From Planococcus halocryophilus (GTDB taxonomy: Bacteria > Bacillota > Bacilli > Bacillales_A > Planococcaceae), in contig NZ_CP016537.2 of assembly GCF_001687585.2 (NCBI RefSeq), positions 2,018,001-2,082,000 of the forward strand: 64,000 bases of DNA. Reading direction: 5' to 3'. The stretch's first letter is position 1. Each line of letters starts with the position of its first letter. The position numbers and the translations under genes are program-made. The notes below the pieces were generated by a model, which saw nothing but the letters and a program-made list of their open reading frames with translations, did no database searches and was not told the DNA's origin. Of this stretch, positions 49,619 to 59,067 are shown piece by piece.

Positions 49619-50599
49619 ATGAAGAAAGGATTAATCTGGACTTCAGCAATTGTTTCTAGTGTTTTAACAGCATCTGCAACTGTCGTAGGAATCATCGCCA
49701 GTAATCGGATTATGTATGTAAAGAAAAAAGATGATCAATTAATTTTGGAAAGAGAAATCACGGCGAAACGCTATGACGAAGTATGGTACGCAAACGTGCC
49801 AAAAAGCGAACAGTGGATTGAATCAGAAAACGGTTATCCGATTAAAGCTATTTTCTTAGAACCTCATGATACCAATCGTTACGTCATCATTTGTCATGGT
49901 GTGACCGAATCAAAGGTTAACTCCTTTCGGTTTGCTCGGATGTTCGAGCATTTAGGATTTAACTCGGTTGTTTATGATCACCGGAGACACGGCGATTCCG
50001 GTGGAAAAACAACCAGTTTTGGTCATTTTGAAAAATTGGATTTAAAAGCGGTTGTAAAAGCACTCCAGCTGCACGTTGGCCCCGATTTGTTTTTCGGTAT
50101 ACACGGTGAATCAATGGGCGCTGCGACCACTCTTTTATACGGCGGTATGGAAGATACCGCAGATTTCTATATTTCCGATTGTGCATATTCCGATATATCC
50201 GAACAAATTCTTCATGTCATGCGAACAACGACGCCCTTACGCACGACTTTAGCATTAAGACTCGCAAGTCTTTTTATGAAAATGCGTGATGGTTATTCAA
50301 TCGCTACGGTATCACCACGAGAAACCGTAAAAAACATTAAGAATCCCGTACTTTTTATACACAGCATCAATGATGATTTTGTTTTACCTAAAATGAGTGA
50401 AGAACTATTTGCCTTAAAACAAGGCCCAAAAGAATTAAAGCTGTTTTCAGAAGGTGCACATGCACAGTCGTTCAATAAAAACCCAGAAGAATACGAAGAA
50501 ACCGTCGCTGAATTTTTAATGAAATTCGGACTTTTAACACCTAAGCTGGAGGATATTCTTGTATCGCCTTTAAATACTTTGTCATCACATAAAATATAA
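49619..50599 (+). CDS. yqkD: Membrane-anchored alpha/beta hydrolase YqkD-like
   Basis: A 326-residue serine hydrolase. One N-terminal helix (about 6-30) anchors it. The nucleophile elbow is GESMGA, the oxyanion region is CHGVTESKVNSFRF with YDHRRHGDSGGKTTSFG, and the acid and base lie in HSINDDFV and EGAHAQSF. It starts 12 nt after the HMG-CoA lyase gene with AAGGAG. Substrate unknown. Strongly like B. subtilis YqkD, which is next to yqkE and yqkF there. Confidence 0.88.
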   Translation: MKKGLIWTSAIVSSVLTASATVVGIIASNRIMYVKKKDDQLILEREITAKRYDEVWYANVPKSEQWIESENGYPIKAIFLEPHDTNRYVIICHGVTESKVNSFRFARMFEHLGFNSVVYDHRRHGDSGGKTTSFGHFEKLDLKAVVKALQLHVGPDLFFGIHGESMGAATTLLYGGMEDTADFYISDCAYSDISEQILHVMRTTTPLRTTLALRLASLFMKMRDGYSIATVSPRETVKNIKNPVLFIHSINDDFVLPKMSEELFALKQGPKELKLFSEGAHAQSFNKNPEEYEETVAEFLMKFGLLTPKLEDILVSPLNTLSSHKI

Positions 50600-50849
50600 T
50601 TAAAACTGAGTAGTTGATGCTGTAGACAAAGCCCCTTTACACTGTGTGTCAAGGCATAAAACCGCGCTAGTCGCTTTGAGGATGACTCCCACAAGAAGCC
50701 AGGAAAACCACCTGTCTTCTTGCTTCGTCTACCCCGTAGACGCGCCATCGCGAATGCCTTTTAATAAGCATATCTAAGACTACGAAGATGTGTATATAAG
50801 GAAAGAGGAATTGGATCAAGTTCATCCCAATATCTCTTTTGTCTACAAG
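50600..50849. repeat. Intergenic element with GTAGACAAA inverted ends
   Basis: The gap after yqkD begins with GCTGTAGACAAA (50619-50630) and ends with TTTTGTCTACAAGC (50837-50850), which are near-inverse. Between them is TCGCTTTGAGGATG (50671-50684), also present with one change at 55881-55894 behind lexA, where a GTAGACAAA hairpin stands too. No ORF is supported. It looks like a second dispersed repeat family. Confidence 0.45.
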
Positions 50850-50877
50850 CTGAAGCACTCCACGGAGTGCTTTTTTT
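50850..50877 (+). terminator. Terminator hairpin reading rightwards
   Basis: AAGCACTCC ACG GAGTGCTT followed by T7 on the plus strand. It could end transcription coming from yqkD across the repeat; it sits against the stop of the minus-strand gene that follows. Confidence 0.65.
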
Positions 50878-51157
50878 ATGTTTTTTTGTTTCGGTTTAAA
50901 ACTAACTTCATACCAGCCTGTCCCTCTATACCAATAAATAATTCAGTAATTGGTCCACTTTTAACAATTCCTGTAACATGAAGTTCGATTGTATCCAAAT
51001 TGTAATCCGTCATATCTTGTACCAATTCTTGAATCTTATCTAAAGAAACTGGAAAAGCCTTTTTGATACTATCGTTTTCTAAATGAAATTTCCCAGCTTC
51101 TTTTTTATCTTCTTCAATAACAGGCAAATAAAACTTTAACTCTTCATTTTCTGCCAT
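50876..51157 (-). CDS. Small protein of unknown function, possible Pepco-like fold
   Basis: A 93-residue cytoplasmic protein from ATG 51157 (AAAGGAGG upstream). I do not recognise it with certainty. The pattern FYLPVIEED ... FPVSLDKIQELVQDM ... TIELHVTGIVKSGPITELF followed by GIEGQAGMKLVLNR (helix then beta strands, Gly-rich end) recalls the Pepco / trypsin-co-occurring domains tied to peptidase-based conflict systems. No peptidase gene is adjacent here, so this is only a suggestion. Confidence 0.6.
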   Translation of the reverse strand: MAENEELKFYLPVIEEDKKEAGKFHLENDSIKKAFPVSLDKIQELVQDMTDYNLDTIELHVTGIVKSGPITELFIGIEGQAGMKLVLNRNKKT

Positions 51158-51247
51158 TTTGCATTCCTCCTTTAGTTTTAACGCGAACATGGGGACTTAT
51201 TGCCACAATACCCGATATCGTTAAATCTAATTGCAAATTACGACAAA

Positions 51248-51276
51248 ATAAAAAAAGCACTCCGGAGAGTACTTTT
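51248..51276 (-). terminator. Terminator after yneF
   Basis: AAAGTACTC TCCG GAGTGCTTT (one G-U pair) followed by U7 on the minus strand, right after the yneF stop. Confidence 0.75.
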
Positions 51277-51518
51277 TATTTTTTAACTTTTTTTTCTGGT
51301 TTAGTTGATGCTTTATTCATTTGAGACATCATTTGATTGATTTTTTTCTGAGACGGTTTTTGTCCCATTTGCATCATCATGATTCGCAGCATTTCTTCAT
51401 TGATTGGTGGGTTATCTTGCAAATATTTCATCATATATCGACGAGCGATATAGAATCCTAGTGCAACACCTGCGAGTAAAGCCACGATAACGATTACGAT
51501 CCAGATCCATGTATCCAT
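51276..51518 (-). CDS. yneF: UPF0154 membrane protein YneF
   Basis: An 80-residue-class protein (79-80 residues) with one N-terminal transmembrane helix ([26 protein letters not shown]) and a cytoplasmic tail with the family signature [32 protein letters not shown] 51518 follows GAAGGAGG. Unknown function; conserved in Firmicutes next to tkt, as here. Confidence 0.92.
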   Translation of the reverse strand: MDTWIWIVIVIVALLAGVALGFYIARRYMMKYLQDNPPINEEMLRIMMMQMGQKPSQKKINQMMSQMNKASTKPEKKVKK

Positions 51519-51611
51519 TCTTGTTACCTCCTTCGTGTTGCGTAAATAAGTAGTGCACCACAATGGATTATACTATAAAAAAAGTATTGTGACCATAAGT
51601 AGAAAAATAAT

Positions 51612-51641
51612 AAAAAAATGGGAGCCATAACTGCTCCCATT
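51612..51641 (-). terminator. Terminator after tkt
   Basis: ATGGGAGC / GCTCCCAT with a 6-nt loop and U7 on the minus strand, close to the tkt stop. Confidence 0.85.
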
Positions 51642-51648
51642 CCTCATT

Positions 51649-53652
51649 TTACTGTTCGTTAATTAAGTTTTTCACTTTGTTTGCTACGTTTTCAACAGTA
51701 AATCCAAGCTCATCCATAATGCGTTCGCCTGGTGCACTTGCGCCAAAACGATCGATCGCTAGAATATCGCCTTCGTCACCTGTATAACGATCCCATCCGA
51801 ATGAAGTACCTACTTCAATCGCTAGACGTTTTTTAACAGTTTTCGGAATAACAGATTGCTTGTATTCTTTGTCTTGTTTTTCGAAACGATCCCAAGACGG
51901 CATTGAAACAACAGATACGTTGATGCCTTCTTCAGCTAATTGCTTTTGTGCTGCAACAGCTAAACCAACTTCAGATCCAGTCGCTAATAACAATGCTTGT
52001 GGGTTTTCAACAGGTGATACCACATAAGCGCCTTTTTCAACGCCAGCTTCAGCTAATTCTCCGCTGTTTTCCAAGATCGGTAAATCTTGACGAGATAAAA
52101 CTAAAAGAGTCGGTGTTGTTTTAGCTGTTAATGCTAAACGCCACGCTGCTTTTGTTTCGTTTGCATCTGCTGGGCGGACAACGCTCAAGTTTGGCATTGC
52201 ACGAAGAGAAGCTAAATGTTCCACTGGCTCATGAGTTGGACCATCTTCCCCAACAGCTACACTGTCATGTGTGAATACGTATGTTACAGGAAGCCCCATT
52301 AAAGCAGCTAAACGAATTGCTGGGCGAACATAGTCACTGAAGACGAAGAACGTTCCACCAAAGACATGAAGTCCGCCGTGAAGTGCCATACCGTTTAATG
52401 CAGAACCCATCGCGAATTCACGAACACCAAACCAAATGTTACGGCCTTCAGGATGTTCAGCGTCAAAGTCGCCTCCACCCTTGATGTTAGTTTTGTTAGA
52501 TCCAGCAAGGTCAGCACTACCGCCGAAGAATGAAGGAACTGTTTTAGCGATTGCATTGATCATATCTCCAGAAGAAGCACGCGTTGCTTGTTTTTTACCA
52601 GCTTCGTATGTTGGGAATTCCGCATCAAAGTTTTCTGGGAGTTCCCCACGAATAGCCATTTGCAATTGCCCAGCTAGTTCTGGGTGTGCTGATTCGTATT
52701 GAGCGTACAATTCGTTCCATTCAGATTCAGCTTTTGCTCCCAATTCTTGAGTAGCTTGTTCAAAAGTTTCATAAACTTCTTCTGGTACGTAGAAAGATTC
52801 TTCAAATGTCCACTCGTAATTTTCTTTTGTTAACTTCATTTCAGCTTCACCAAGTGGTGCTCCGTGTGAATCTGCTTTACCAGATTTGTTTGGAGAACCG
52901 TAACCAATTACTGTTTTAACTTCGATTAATGTTGGTTTGTCTGAAGACTTCTTCGCTTGTGCAATTTTTTCAGATAAATCATCCATTTCGTTGCCATCAT
53001 CTACGCGCAAGTAGTTCCAGCCGTATGACTCAAAACGTTTTTGAACGTTTTCAGAAAAACTTTTGCCCAGCGGTCCATCCAATGAAATGTCATTGCTATC
53101 GTAAAGTACTACTAATTTATTTAATTTCAAATGACCTGCAAGAGAGATTGCTTCTCCCGCAACACCTTCCATCAAATCACCATCTCCGCATAAAGCGAAT
53201 GTGTTGTGATCGACGATGTTCATGCCTTCTTTATTGTATGTAGCTGATAAGTGACGTTCAGCCATAGCCATACCAACTGCCATACCAATTCCTTGGCCAA
53301 GTGGTCCGGTTGTTGCTTCAACGCCTACAGTGTGACCAAATTCCGGGTGACCCGGTGTTTTTGAATCCCATTGACGGAAGTTTTTAATTTCATCCATTTC
53401 CAAGCCATAACCGCTCAAGTGAAGCAAGCTATATAAAAGCATGGAACCATGTCCTGCCGATAACACAAAACGGTCACGGTTAAACCAATCCGGATTTTTC
53501 GGGTTATGGTTCATGTGTTTCGTCCACAATGTATACGCCATTGGAGCTGCGCCCATTGGCAATCCTGGATGACCAGAATTTGCTTTTTCAATAGCATCGA
53601 TGGAAAGCGTACGAATTGTTGTTACTGCAAGTTGATCTGCGTGGGTTGACAT
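51649..53652 (-). CDS. tkt: Transketolase
   Basis: Tkt transfers two-carbon ketol units in the pentose phosphate pathway, with thiamine diphosphate. It is 667 residues from ATG 53652 (AGAGGATG upstream). [16 protein letters not shown], the ThDP motif GDGDLMEG...ND and [16 protein letters not shown] are present. It supplies erythrose-4-phosphate for the aro pathway of this window. The yneF-tkt-ynzC order is standard. Confidence 0.97.
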   Translation of the reverse strand: MSTHADQLAVTTIRTLSIDAIEKANSGHPGLPMGAAPMAYTLWTKHMNHNPKNPDWFNRDRFVLSAGHGSMLLYSLLHLSGYGLEMDEIKNFRQWDSKTPGHPEFGHTVGVEATTGPLGQGIGMAVGMAMAERHLSATYNKEGMNIVDHNTFALCGDGDLMEGVAGEAISLAGHLKLNKLVVLYDSNDISLDGPLGKSFSENVQKRFESYGWNYLRVDDGNEMDDLSEKIAQAKKSSDKPTLIEVKTVIGYGSPNKSGKADSHGAPLGEAEMKLTKENYEWTFEESFYVPEEVYETFEQATQELGAKAESEWNELYAQYESAHPELAGQLQMAIRGELPENFDAEFPTYEAGKKQATRASSGDMINAIAKTVPSFFGGSADLAGSNKTNIKGGGDFDAEHPEGRNIWFGVREFAMGSALNGMALHGGLHVFGGTFFVFSDYVRPAIRLAALMGLPVTYVFTHDSVAVGEDGPTHEPVEHLASLRAMPNLSVVRPADANETKAAWRLALTAKTTPTLLVLSRQDLPILENSGELAEAGVEKGAYVVSPVENPQALLLATGSEVGLAVAAQKQLAEEGINVSVVSMPSWDRFEKQDKEYKQSVIPKTVKKRLAIEVGTSFGWDRYTGDEGDILAIDRFGASAPGERIMDELGFTVENVANKVKNLINEQ

Positions 53653-53722
53653 AGTAACATCCTCTCTCAAACAAAAATTTAATCCTATTATAGTTTAGTC
53701 AACTATAGGAAAGAATACAATG

Positions 53723-53762
53723 AAAAAGAGAATAAGTATTTAATTCAAATACTTATTCTCTC
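53723..53762 (-). terminator. Terminator overlapping the ynzC 3' end
   Basis: GAGAATAAGTATTT / AAATACTTATTCTC, 14-bp perfect stem with loop GAATT and a U5 tail on the minus strand; the stem contains the ynzC stop codon. Confidence 0.75.
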
Positions 53763-53973
53763 GAATATTTTTGACCTTTTCAGGTGTTACATCGTTTCCT
53801 TCAGGGTCAATTACTTTTACGTTTTCAATTGTACCGCGCATTGTCTTGCGGAAAGTTTGCAAATACTCTTGGCGCAAAGCAGATTGTTCTTTTGCCTCTT
53901 CTTTTGACAAACCTTCTGTTTTCGACTTACGTGACAATTGATTAATGCGGTTTAATTTGTCTGGTGATAACAT
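53740..53973 (-). CDS. ynzC: DUF896 protein YnzC
   Basis: A 77-residue helical hairpin protein (MLSPDKLNRINQLSRKSKTEGLSKEEAKEQ, then LRQEYLQTFRKTMRGTIENV). In B. subtilis it belongs to the SOS-induced yneA-yneB-ynzC operon. ATG 53973 follows AAGGTGG. Role not established. Confidence 0.93.
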   Translation of the reverse strand: MLSPDKLNRINQLSRKSKTEGLSKEEAKEQSALRQEYLQTFRKTMRGTIENVKVIDPEGNDVTPEKVKNIRENKYLN

Positions 53974-54031
53974 ACACATCCACCTTTCTTCTTTTCATAT
54001 CGTACAAAAAAAGTCGGGTTTCTGCAATGGT

Positions 54032-54999
<968 letters not shown>

Positions 55000-55028
55000 C
55001 TAAATCGCCTCCTGAGAATAAGTGTTCG

Positions 55029-55094
55029 GAATGTATGTTCTCATAATAATGCGAACAGGTGTTTTTGTCAACGATAAAATTCGAACCTATGTTT
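55029..55094. promoter_or_regulatory. Three LexA (SOS) boxes between yneA and lexA
   Basis: Cores of the type GAAC-N4-GTTC occur at 55029-55040 (GAATGTATGTTC), 55053-55064 (GAACAGGTGTTT) and 55083-55094 (GAACCTATGTTT), each with one mismatch. The arrangement matches the autoregulated lexA/yneA region of B. subtilis, so LexA should control both directions. Confidence 0.85.
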
Positions 55095-55164
55095 GCATTT
55101 CATTACCCAAGTTGGTATACTATTGGTAGAAATCTAGTAGAACTACTCAAATGAGGTGAAACGG

Positions 55165-55785
55165 TTGAAAAAAGTATCTAAACGTCAAGAAGATATACTG
55201 ACATTCATAAAAGAAGAAGTCCGCCTAAAAGGCTATCCACCTTCCGTTCGTGAAATTGGAGAAGCAGTTGGCCTAGCATCTAGTTCGACCGTTCACGGTC
55301 ACTTGGCACGCCTTGAAAGCAAAGGCCTTATCCGCCGTGATCCTACAAAACCTAGAGCAATTGAAGTGATCAGCACCGAAGACGCATTAATTGATAAAAG
55401 CCCGGTATTGCATGTTCCGTTAATCGGTAAAGTAACAGCAGGTATGCCAATTACAGCCATTGAAAATGTTGAAGAGTATTTCCCGCTACCTCAAAGCTAT
55501 GGTACGGAAGATGATCATATTTTCATGCTTGAAATCATGGGAGAAAGTATGATTGAAGCTGGAATTTTAAACGGAGATTATGTGATAGTAAAGCAACAAC
55601 AAACAGCCAATAACGGCGATATTGTTGTGGCTATGACAGCAGAAGACGAAGCAACAGTTAAACGTTTTTTCCGTGAAGAAAACTATTTCCGCTTGCAGCC
55701 AGAAAACTCTTCAATGGACCCAATCATTGTTGATCAAGTTTCTATTTTAGGTAAAGTTGTTGGTGTTTATCGTCAAATTCATTAA
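55165..55785 (+). CDS. lexA: SOS repressor LexA
   Basis: LexA represses SOS genes until RecA filaments trigger its self-cleavage. The 206 residues start at TTG 55165 (GAGGTG 6 nt upstream). The winged helix includes [25 protein letters not shown]; the cleavage bond is Ala92-Gly93 in VTAGMPITA; catalytic Ser128 is in MGESMIEAG and Lys166 in ATVKRFF. Its operators lie upstream, and a further perfect box is in the prophage at 62479. Confidence 0.96.
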   Translation: MKKVSKRQEDILTFIKEEVRLKGYPPSVREIGEAVGLASSSTVHGHLARLESKGLIRRDPTKPRAIEVISTEDALIDKSPVLHVPLIGKVTAGMPITAIENVEEYFPLPQSYGTEDDHIFMLEIMGESMIEAGILNGDYVIVKQQQTANNGDIVVAMTAEDEATVKRFFREENYFRLQPENSSMDPIIVDQVSILGKVVGVYRQIH

Positions 55786-55813
55786 AGAAAAGCATTAATC
55801 TAAATTTTTGATT

Positions 55814-55858
55814 AAACTGTAGACAAACTCGAGTCGTTTGAGTTTGTCTACAGTTTTT
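55814..55858 (+). terminator. Terminator after lexA
   Basis: A perfect 17-bp stem (AAACTGTAGACAAACTC and its complement) with a 9-nt loop and T6. It contains the GTAGACAAA motif also seen at 50621 and 50837. Confidence 0.9.
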
Positions 55859-55962
55859 TGGTGTAACCAGGTTGCTCTAATCGCTTTAAGGATGGTTCTC
55901 TCCAGATCCTTGTGGCTAACCTATCCCACGTACACGTCTTCATGAAACATACATCGATTAAT
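55859..55962. other. Repeat-like remnant behind lexA, no gene
   Basis: No ORF is supported. TCGCTTTAAGGATG (55881-55894) recurs with one change at 50671. Together with the preceding GTAGACAAA hairpin it suggests a degenerate copy of the element at 50600-50849. Confidence 0.4.
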
Positions 55963-56009
55963 AAACAAAAGAAGCGTTGGATAAACTTATTCCAACGCTT
56001 CTTTTGTTT
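55963..56009. terminator. Strong bidirectional hairpin terminator
   Basis: A perfect 19-bp stem (AAACAAAAGAAGCGTTGGA and complement) around a 9-nt loop, with U-rich ends in both directions. It lies 60 nt past the stop of the methyltransferase gene and probably ends it. Confidence 0.8.
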
Positions 56010-56070
56010 AAGCTATAAAATGAACTTCCGTCCATTATCCCTAATATTATTATTATGTAAACAAGATGTT

Positions 56071-56805
56071 TTATTGCTTACTACAACTAAATGCTAAAAT
56101 GACTGGTATTCTTTTTCTTCGTTCATATTCTTCTATGTCTTGGAAATCTTGACGTCTCGGCATTCCTTCGCGAAGTCCGGTAATTGTAAATCCTACCTTC
56201 GTTAAAGAGGCAAAGTAGCTTTCAATCGTACGATGATGCTTAACTACTATTTTATCTATCCACGGCTCATGTCGTTCGCCTTCTTCAAAGTAGTCATCAA
56301 CAATCCAATTCCCTCTTCTTTCACCTGTCTTTTTGCTTTCAAAAGAAGAAGTTGTTAAAGGATGTTGAACACTAAAGACAAACTTCCCATCCCCCTTTAA
56401 ATTATCGTGAATTTTGCGGAATAATTCCTCCACATCTGTCAAATAGTGAATTGCCAAGCGGGAAGTAACAATATCTATGTCTTCTTGTGGGAAATCGTAT
56501 GCTTCCATCGTGGACTTTGTGATCTTACCTTGAAAGCCATGTAAATTTTGAGACGCCAATTTGCTCATTTGTTCAGCCCCTTCTACCCCATGGTAGTAAA
56601 GAGCGCCTAGCTGCAATAACTCTTTTCCAAACTGTGCATCTCCACAACCCAAATCTAATATACGTTGACCTTGAATATTACCTAATAAATCATACATCAC
56701 GGGTTTTTCAATACTATTATTCGGGCTATCCACTCGATTTCTTCTTTGTAAATAATTCGATAAAAAATCCGTTTCTTCATAAGCACTTGAACCTTTAAAT
56801 TCCAA
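56071..56805 (-). CDS. SAM-dependent methyltransferase
   Basis: A class I methyltransferase of 244 residues. Motif I is ILDLGCGDAQFGKELL (about 50-65), motif II region YHGVEGAEQMSKLA, then DIVTSRLAIHYLTDVEELFRK and FVFSVQHPL. A TTG at 56805 lies 7 nt after GAGGGGGG; the frame upstream to 56892 runs through a terminator and is not coding. The substrate is not visible; a small-molecule role is likely from size. Confidence 0.82.
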   Translation of the reverse strand: MEFKGSSAYEETDFLSNYLQRRNRVDSPNNSIEKPVMYDLLGNIQGQRILDLGCGDAQFGKELLQLGALYYHGVEGAEQMSKLASQNLHGFQGKITKSTMEAYDFPQEDIDIVTSRLAIHYLTDVEELFRKIHDNLKGDGKFVFSVQHPLTTSSFESKKTGERRGNWIVDDYFEEGERHEPWIDKIVVKHHRTIESYFASLTKVGFTITGLREGMPRRQDFQDIEEYERRKRIPVILAFSCSKQ

Positions 56806-56850
56806 TACGATTCCCCCCTCATTGTTTGAATTCTTATTACTTTTTGGCGC

Positions 56851-56877
56851 AAAAAAAGATGCTGCTTGAGCAACACC
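56851..56877 (-). terminator. Terminator after the 64-codon gene
   Basis: GGTGTTGC / GCAGCATC (two G-U pairs) with a TCAA loop and U7 on the minus strand, 30 nt after the stop at 56908. Confidence 0.65.
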
Positions 56878-56907
56878 TTTTGGGCAGCTCACAATAGAAA
56901 AACTCTT

Positions 56908-57102
56908 CTACAACTCGCTGACTCTTATATAATTAACTAAGTTAATTGTAATACGGAAAATATTCCCTGTTTCTTTGTCTGAAACTTCGTAAGTACCATT
57001 CGACGGAATTTGACTCAATGCCGATTCTTTATCCGCAGCTTGAACATGATGAATGAATGTGTTTTCTTTATCAAAATTAAATTCTACTCGAAACATCTTC
57101 AT
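56908..57102 (-). CDS. Hypothetical 64-residue protein
   Basis: A small soluble protein starting MKMFRVEFNFDKENTFIHHV with good Shine-Dalgarno GAGGAGG. It has an alternating beta pattern (FRVEFNF, GNIFRITINLVNYIRV) around ADKESALSQIPS. I do not recognise it. It has its own terminator and is one of several short accessory genes between lexA and the glnA remnant. Confidence 0.6.
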   Translation of the reverse strand: MKMFRVEFNFDKENTFIHHVQAADKESALSQIPSNGTYEVSDKETGNIFRITINLVNYIRVSEL

Positions 57103-57171
57103 GTTATGGCCTCCTCTAATCTAATAACGTTACATCTTTTCTTTCTGAATCAGTCTAACATAGTTAAGATT

Positions 57172-57621
57172 CTATTGCTGTTTGGAGAATTCTTTAAGGA
57201 TAATGAGTTTCAGCGCCAACAGCTCTTCTTCATTCAAATCTTCTTCTAATTTTTTGATAACTTCCTCGGGAGACATTGTTCCATCTCCCACTTCGGACTT
57301 CATTTTAATCAAATTTTTTATCCCTACTTTTTCAACCAATGTTTGAGCGGCATCTTCTGGCGTTTCAAAGGGCAAGTTCTTATTAGTAGTATGCGCTTGC
57401 TCTTGTTGCTCTGATACTTGAACTGCTTCTATGTAGTTAATCGTTTGTGGATCATTCTCTACATACTCCACTACTTTTTCCATTTGACCACTGTCTTTTA
57501 ATTTTTCAGTTGTCTCTAAAACAAAACGTTCTGCCGACAAATCAGGTCCGATGACATATACGCCAATACCGGCAAATGAAAAGAATATCAAAAAAATGAT
57601 GATTATCTTTAAAAAGCGCAT
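57172..57621 (-). CDS. Hypothetical exported or membrane-anchored protein
   Basis: A 149-residue protein: one N-terminal hydrophobic helix (about 3-22, MRFLKIIIIFLIFFSFAG) and an acidic, helical extracytoplasmic part with FETPEDAAQTLVEKVGIKNLIKMKSEVGDG and TMSPEEVIKKLEEDLNEEELLALK. ATG 57621 lies 7 nt after GGGGAG. No family recognised. Confidence 0.65.
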   Translation of the reverse strand: MRFLKIIIIFLIFFSFAGIGVYVIGPDLSAERFVLETTEKLKDSGQMEKVVEYVENDPQTINYIEAVQVSEQQEQAHTTNKNLPFETPEDAAQTLVEKVGIKNLIKMKSEVGDGTMSPEEVIKKLEEDLNEEELLALKLIILKEFSKQQ

Positions 57622-57684
57622 CGTCAATCTCCCCTTTTTTTTTATTATTATAACAGGAAATATGCCAAAGTGTATAAAGTTTCC

Positions 57685-57722
57685 AAAAAAGCCTCAAATC
57701 CCATTAAAAAGGAATTCGAGGC
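57685..57722 (-). terminator. Terminator after the 68-codon gene
   Basis: GCCTCGAATTCC / GGGATTTGAGGC with wobble pairs, an 8-nt loop and U6 on the minus strand. Confidence 0.7.
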
Positions 57723-57731
57723 TCTCTGTCA

Positions 57732-57938
57732 TTACGTATACTCGTTTGATTGTTGTTTCCGCTGCTCAGCAATCCACCAATCAATATGTTCTAAATTAAA
57801 TATAATGATATCTTGGTAAGCTTTGCGATGCGGTATCTTTCTTTTTAACATCAAATCTGTAATCTCTTCAGCAGTCATTGGGTAACCTACTGACTCCAAA
57901 TAACTTACTAACTTTGAAAGCCCTTGAATCTTCCTCAA
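57732..57938 (-). CDS. Hypothetical 68-residue protein
   Basis: A small helical, charged protein (LRKIQGLSKLVSYLESVG...AEEITDLMLKRKIPHRKAY, ending EHIDWWIAEQRKQQSNEYT). The TTG at 57938 with GGGAGGGG 6 nt upstream is the best start; the frame continues to 57974. It looks like a small regulator or anti-repressor, but I cannot name a family. Confidence 0.55.
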   Translation of the reverse strand: MRKIQGLSKLVSYLESVGYPMTAEEITDLMLKRKIPHRKAYQDIIIFNLEHIDWWIAEQRKQQSNEYT

Positions 57939-58187
57939 TTTAATCCCCTCCCACAAAATCCTCCTTTTGTACAAACAAAGGAAAATTCAGTACGAGTTAT
58001 TAAATTTGTAGGCTACTCTATAGTATAACCATAAAACAAGGACTTTAAACCTTTCTAATATATTCTAATACAAAAATGGATAACAAATAAATAGATTGTT
58101 ATCGTAAAAAGACATTTTTTTATCATTTATATATATTTCTATAGTGAACTTTAAAATTTTTGAGTATCAAAAAAATAATGGCCAAAT
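57939..58187. other. AT-rich gap without a gene
   Basis: About 250 nt of very AT-rich sequence with poly-A/T tracts; I see no supported ORF, RNA or clear terminator. Confidence 0.5.
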
Positions 58188-58677
58188 TTATTGACGTATC
58201 TCTTTTTTGGGTAATCGCCAACGCATATTTTCTTCAATGAAAAAATAAACGAATAAGCTAATCACTGGGAGGTAAGTAGCCACAGGGAACCAAGCAAGTC
58301 CAAATGCCACATAAAAAAAGACTGAAACATAAAACGGTAAAGAAAAGTGCTCAATTAAGAAATGGATAAATAGTGAGATCTGTAAAACATAAAGAAAATA
58401 CCAAAAAAATGTGAATACAAAAAGAGCATAACCCACAGAAAGGGAATCATCCGAAAAAAACTTGCAATGGAAACAGATTCTGCTAAAAAAAGGCCATGAA
58501 ATAAAAGAAAGCAATAACAGCCAATGGACTGTATAAAGCTATTTTTGCTTGTTTACTAATAGATTCTTTTGTAAGAAGAGAATTAATAAACAAAAAAGCA
58601 ATCAACATCCCGATAAAGAAAAGAACTAGTTTTGCAAAAAGCGAAACTTCACACACTATAACTATTGATAAAAACAC
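58188..58677 (-). pseudogene. Membrane-protein gene in two overlapping frames, probably degraded
   Basis: A GTG at 58677 opens 64 codons (MFLSIVIVCEVSLFAK...) that stop at 58483. A second frame (58514 down to 58188) continues with strongly hydrophobic, Phe-rich segments (SLPFYVSVFFYVAFGLAWFPV, FVYFFIEENMRWRLPKKEIRQ). The second has no Shine-Dalgarno or good start, so a frameshifted gene for a 4-5 helix membrane protein is the simplest reading. Two genuine overlapping small genes are the alternative. Confidence 0.4.
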
Positions 58678-58973
58678 TAAAATTGTCCCTACCTGAATTC
58701 AACACTGGATATGCCATTCATATTTCTCCTTATAACTGGTTATTTTTTTTGAAAAAATGCATATTTTACTATCTTTGCCACATAACTTATACGATATATA
58801 TTTGCACTCGGAACTTATTATCGCAGCTCTTTATTGTCTATTGAAAGCCAATTGCGATACTTTTCGCTTTCCCATAACCTTTTTCATTTTTCTAGGAATG
58901 GTTATTGCTGCTAATATCCTTCTTTTCCAAAGAGGCATACAAGTATAGTTACACAGGTGGTCTTCCCATAAAA
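58678..58973. other. Gap without a supported gene
   Basis: A 10-codon frame MNGISSVEFR with Shine-Dalgarno AAGGAG starts at 58721 on the minus strand, upstream of the broken membrane gene; it may be that gene's original start or a leader peptide. Nothing else is supported. Confidence 0.3.
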
Positions 58974-59011
58974 CAAAAAAAACCGTTGGAGCTATAAGCT
59001 CCAACGGTTTT
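58974..59011 (-). terminator. glnA terminator
   Basis: AAAACCGTTGGAGCT / AGCTCCAACGGTTTT, 15-bp perfect stem with a 3-nt loop and a long U-run on the minus strand. It stands 5 nt behind the glnA stop codon. Confidence 0.92.
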
Positions 59012-59015
59012 CCTA

Positions 59016-59066
59016 TTAATACATTTTCAAGTATTGCTCGCGTTCCCATGGGTGTACAGATGTGCG
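59016..59066 (-). pseudogene. glnA: 3' end of glutamine synthetase gene (att-site fragment)
   Basis: Read on the minus strand, these codons give RTSVHPWEREQYLKMY and a stop, which matches the C-terminus of GlnA (HPWEREQY is diagnostic). Similarity stops at about 59067, where phage-like sequence begins, and the rest of glnA is not in the window. The glnA terminator follows directly. Integration into the 3' end of a gene normally rebuilds the gene at the other end of the element, so an intact glnA is expected beyond the window. Confidence 0.85.
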
Positions 59067-59067
59067 G

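Noticed and set aside
58757..58948. 63-codon plus-strand frame
   Set aside because: No Shine-Dalgarno or promoter, in an AT-rich gap; it is likely chance.
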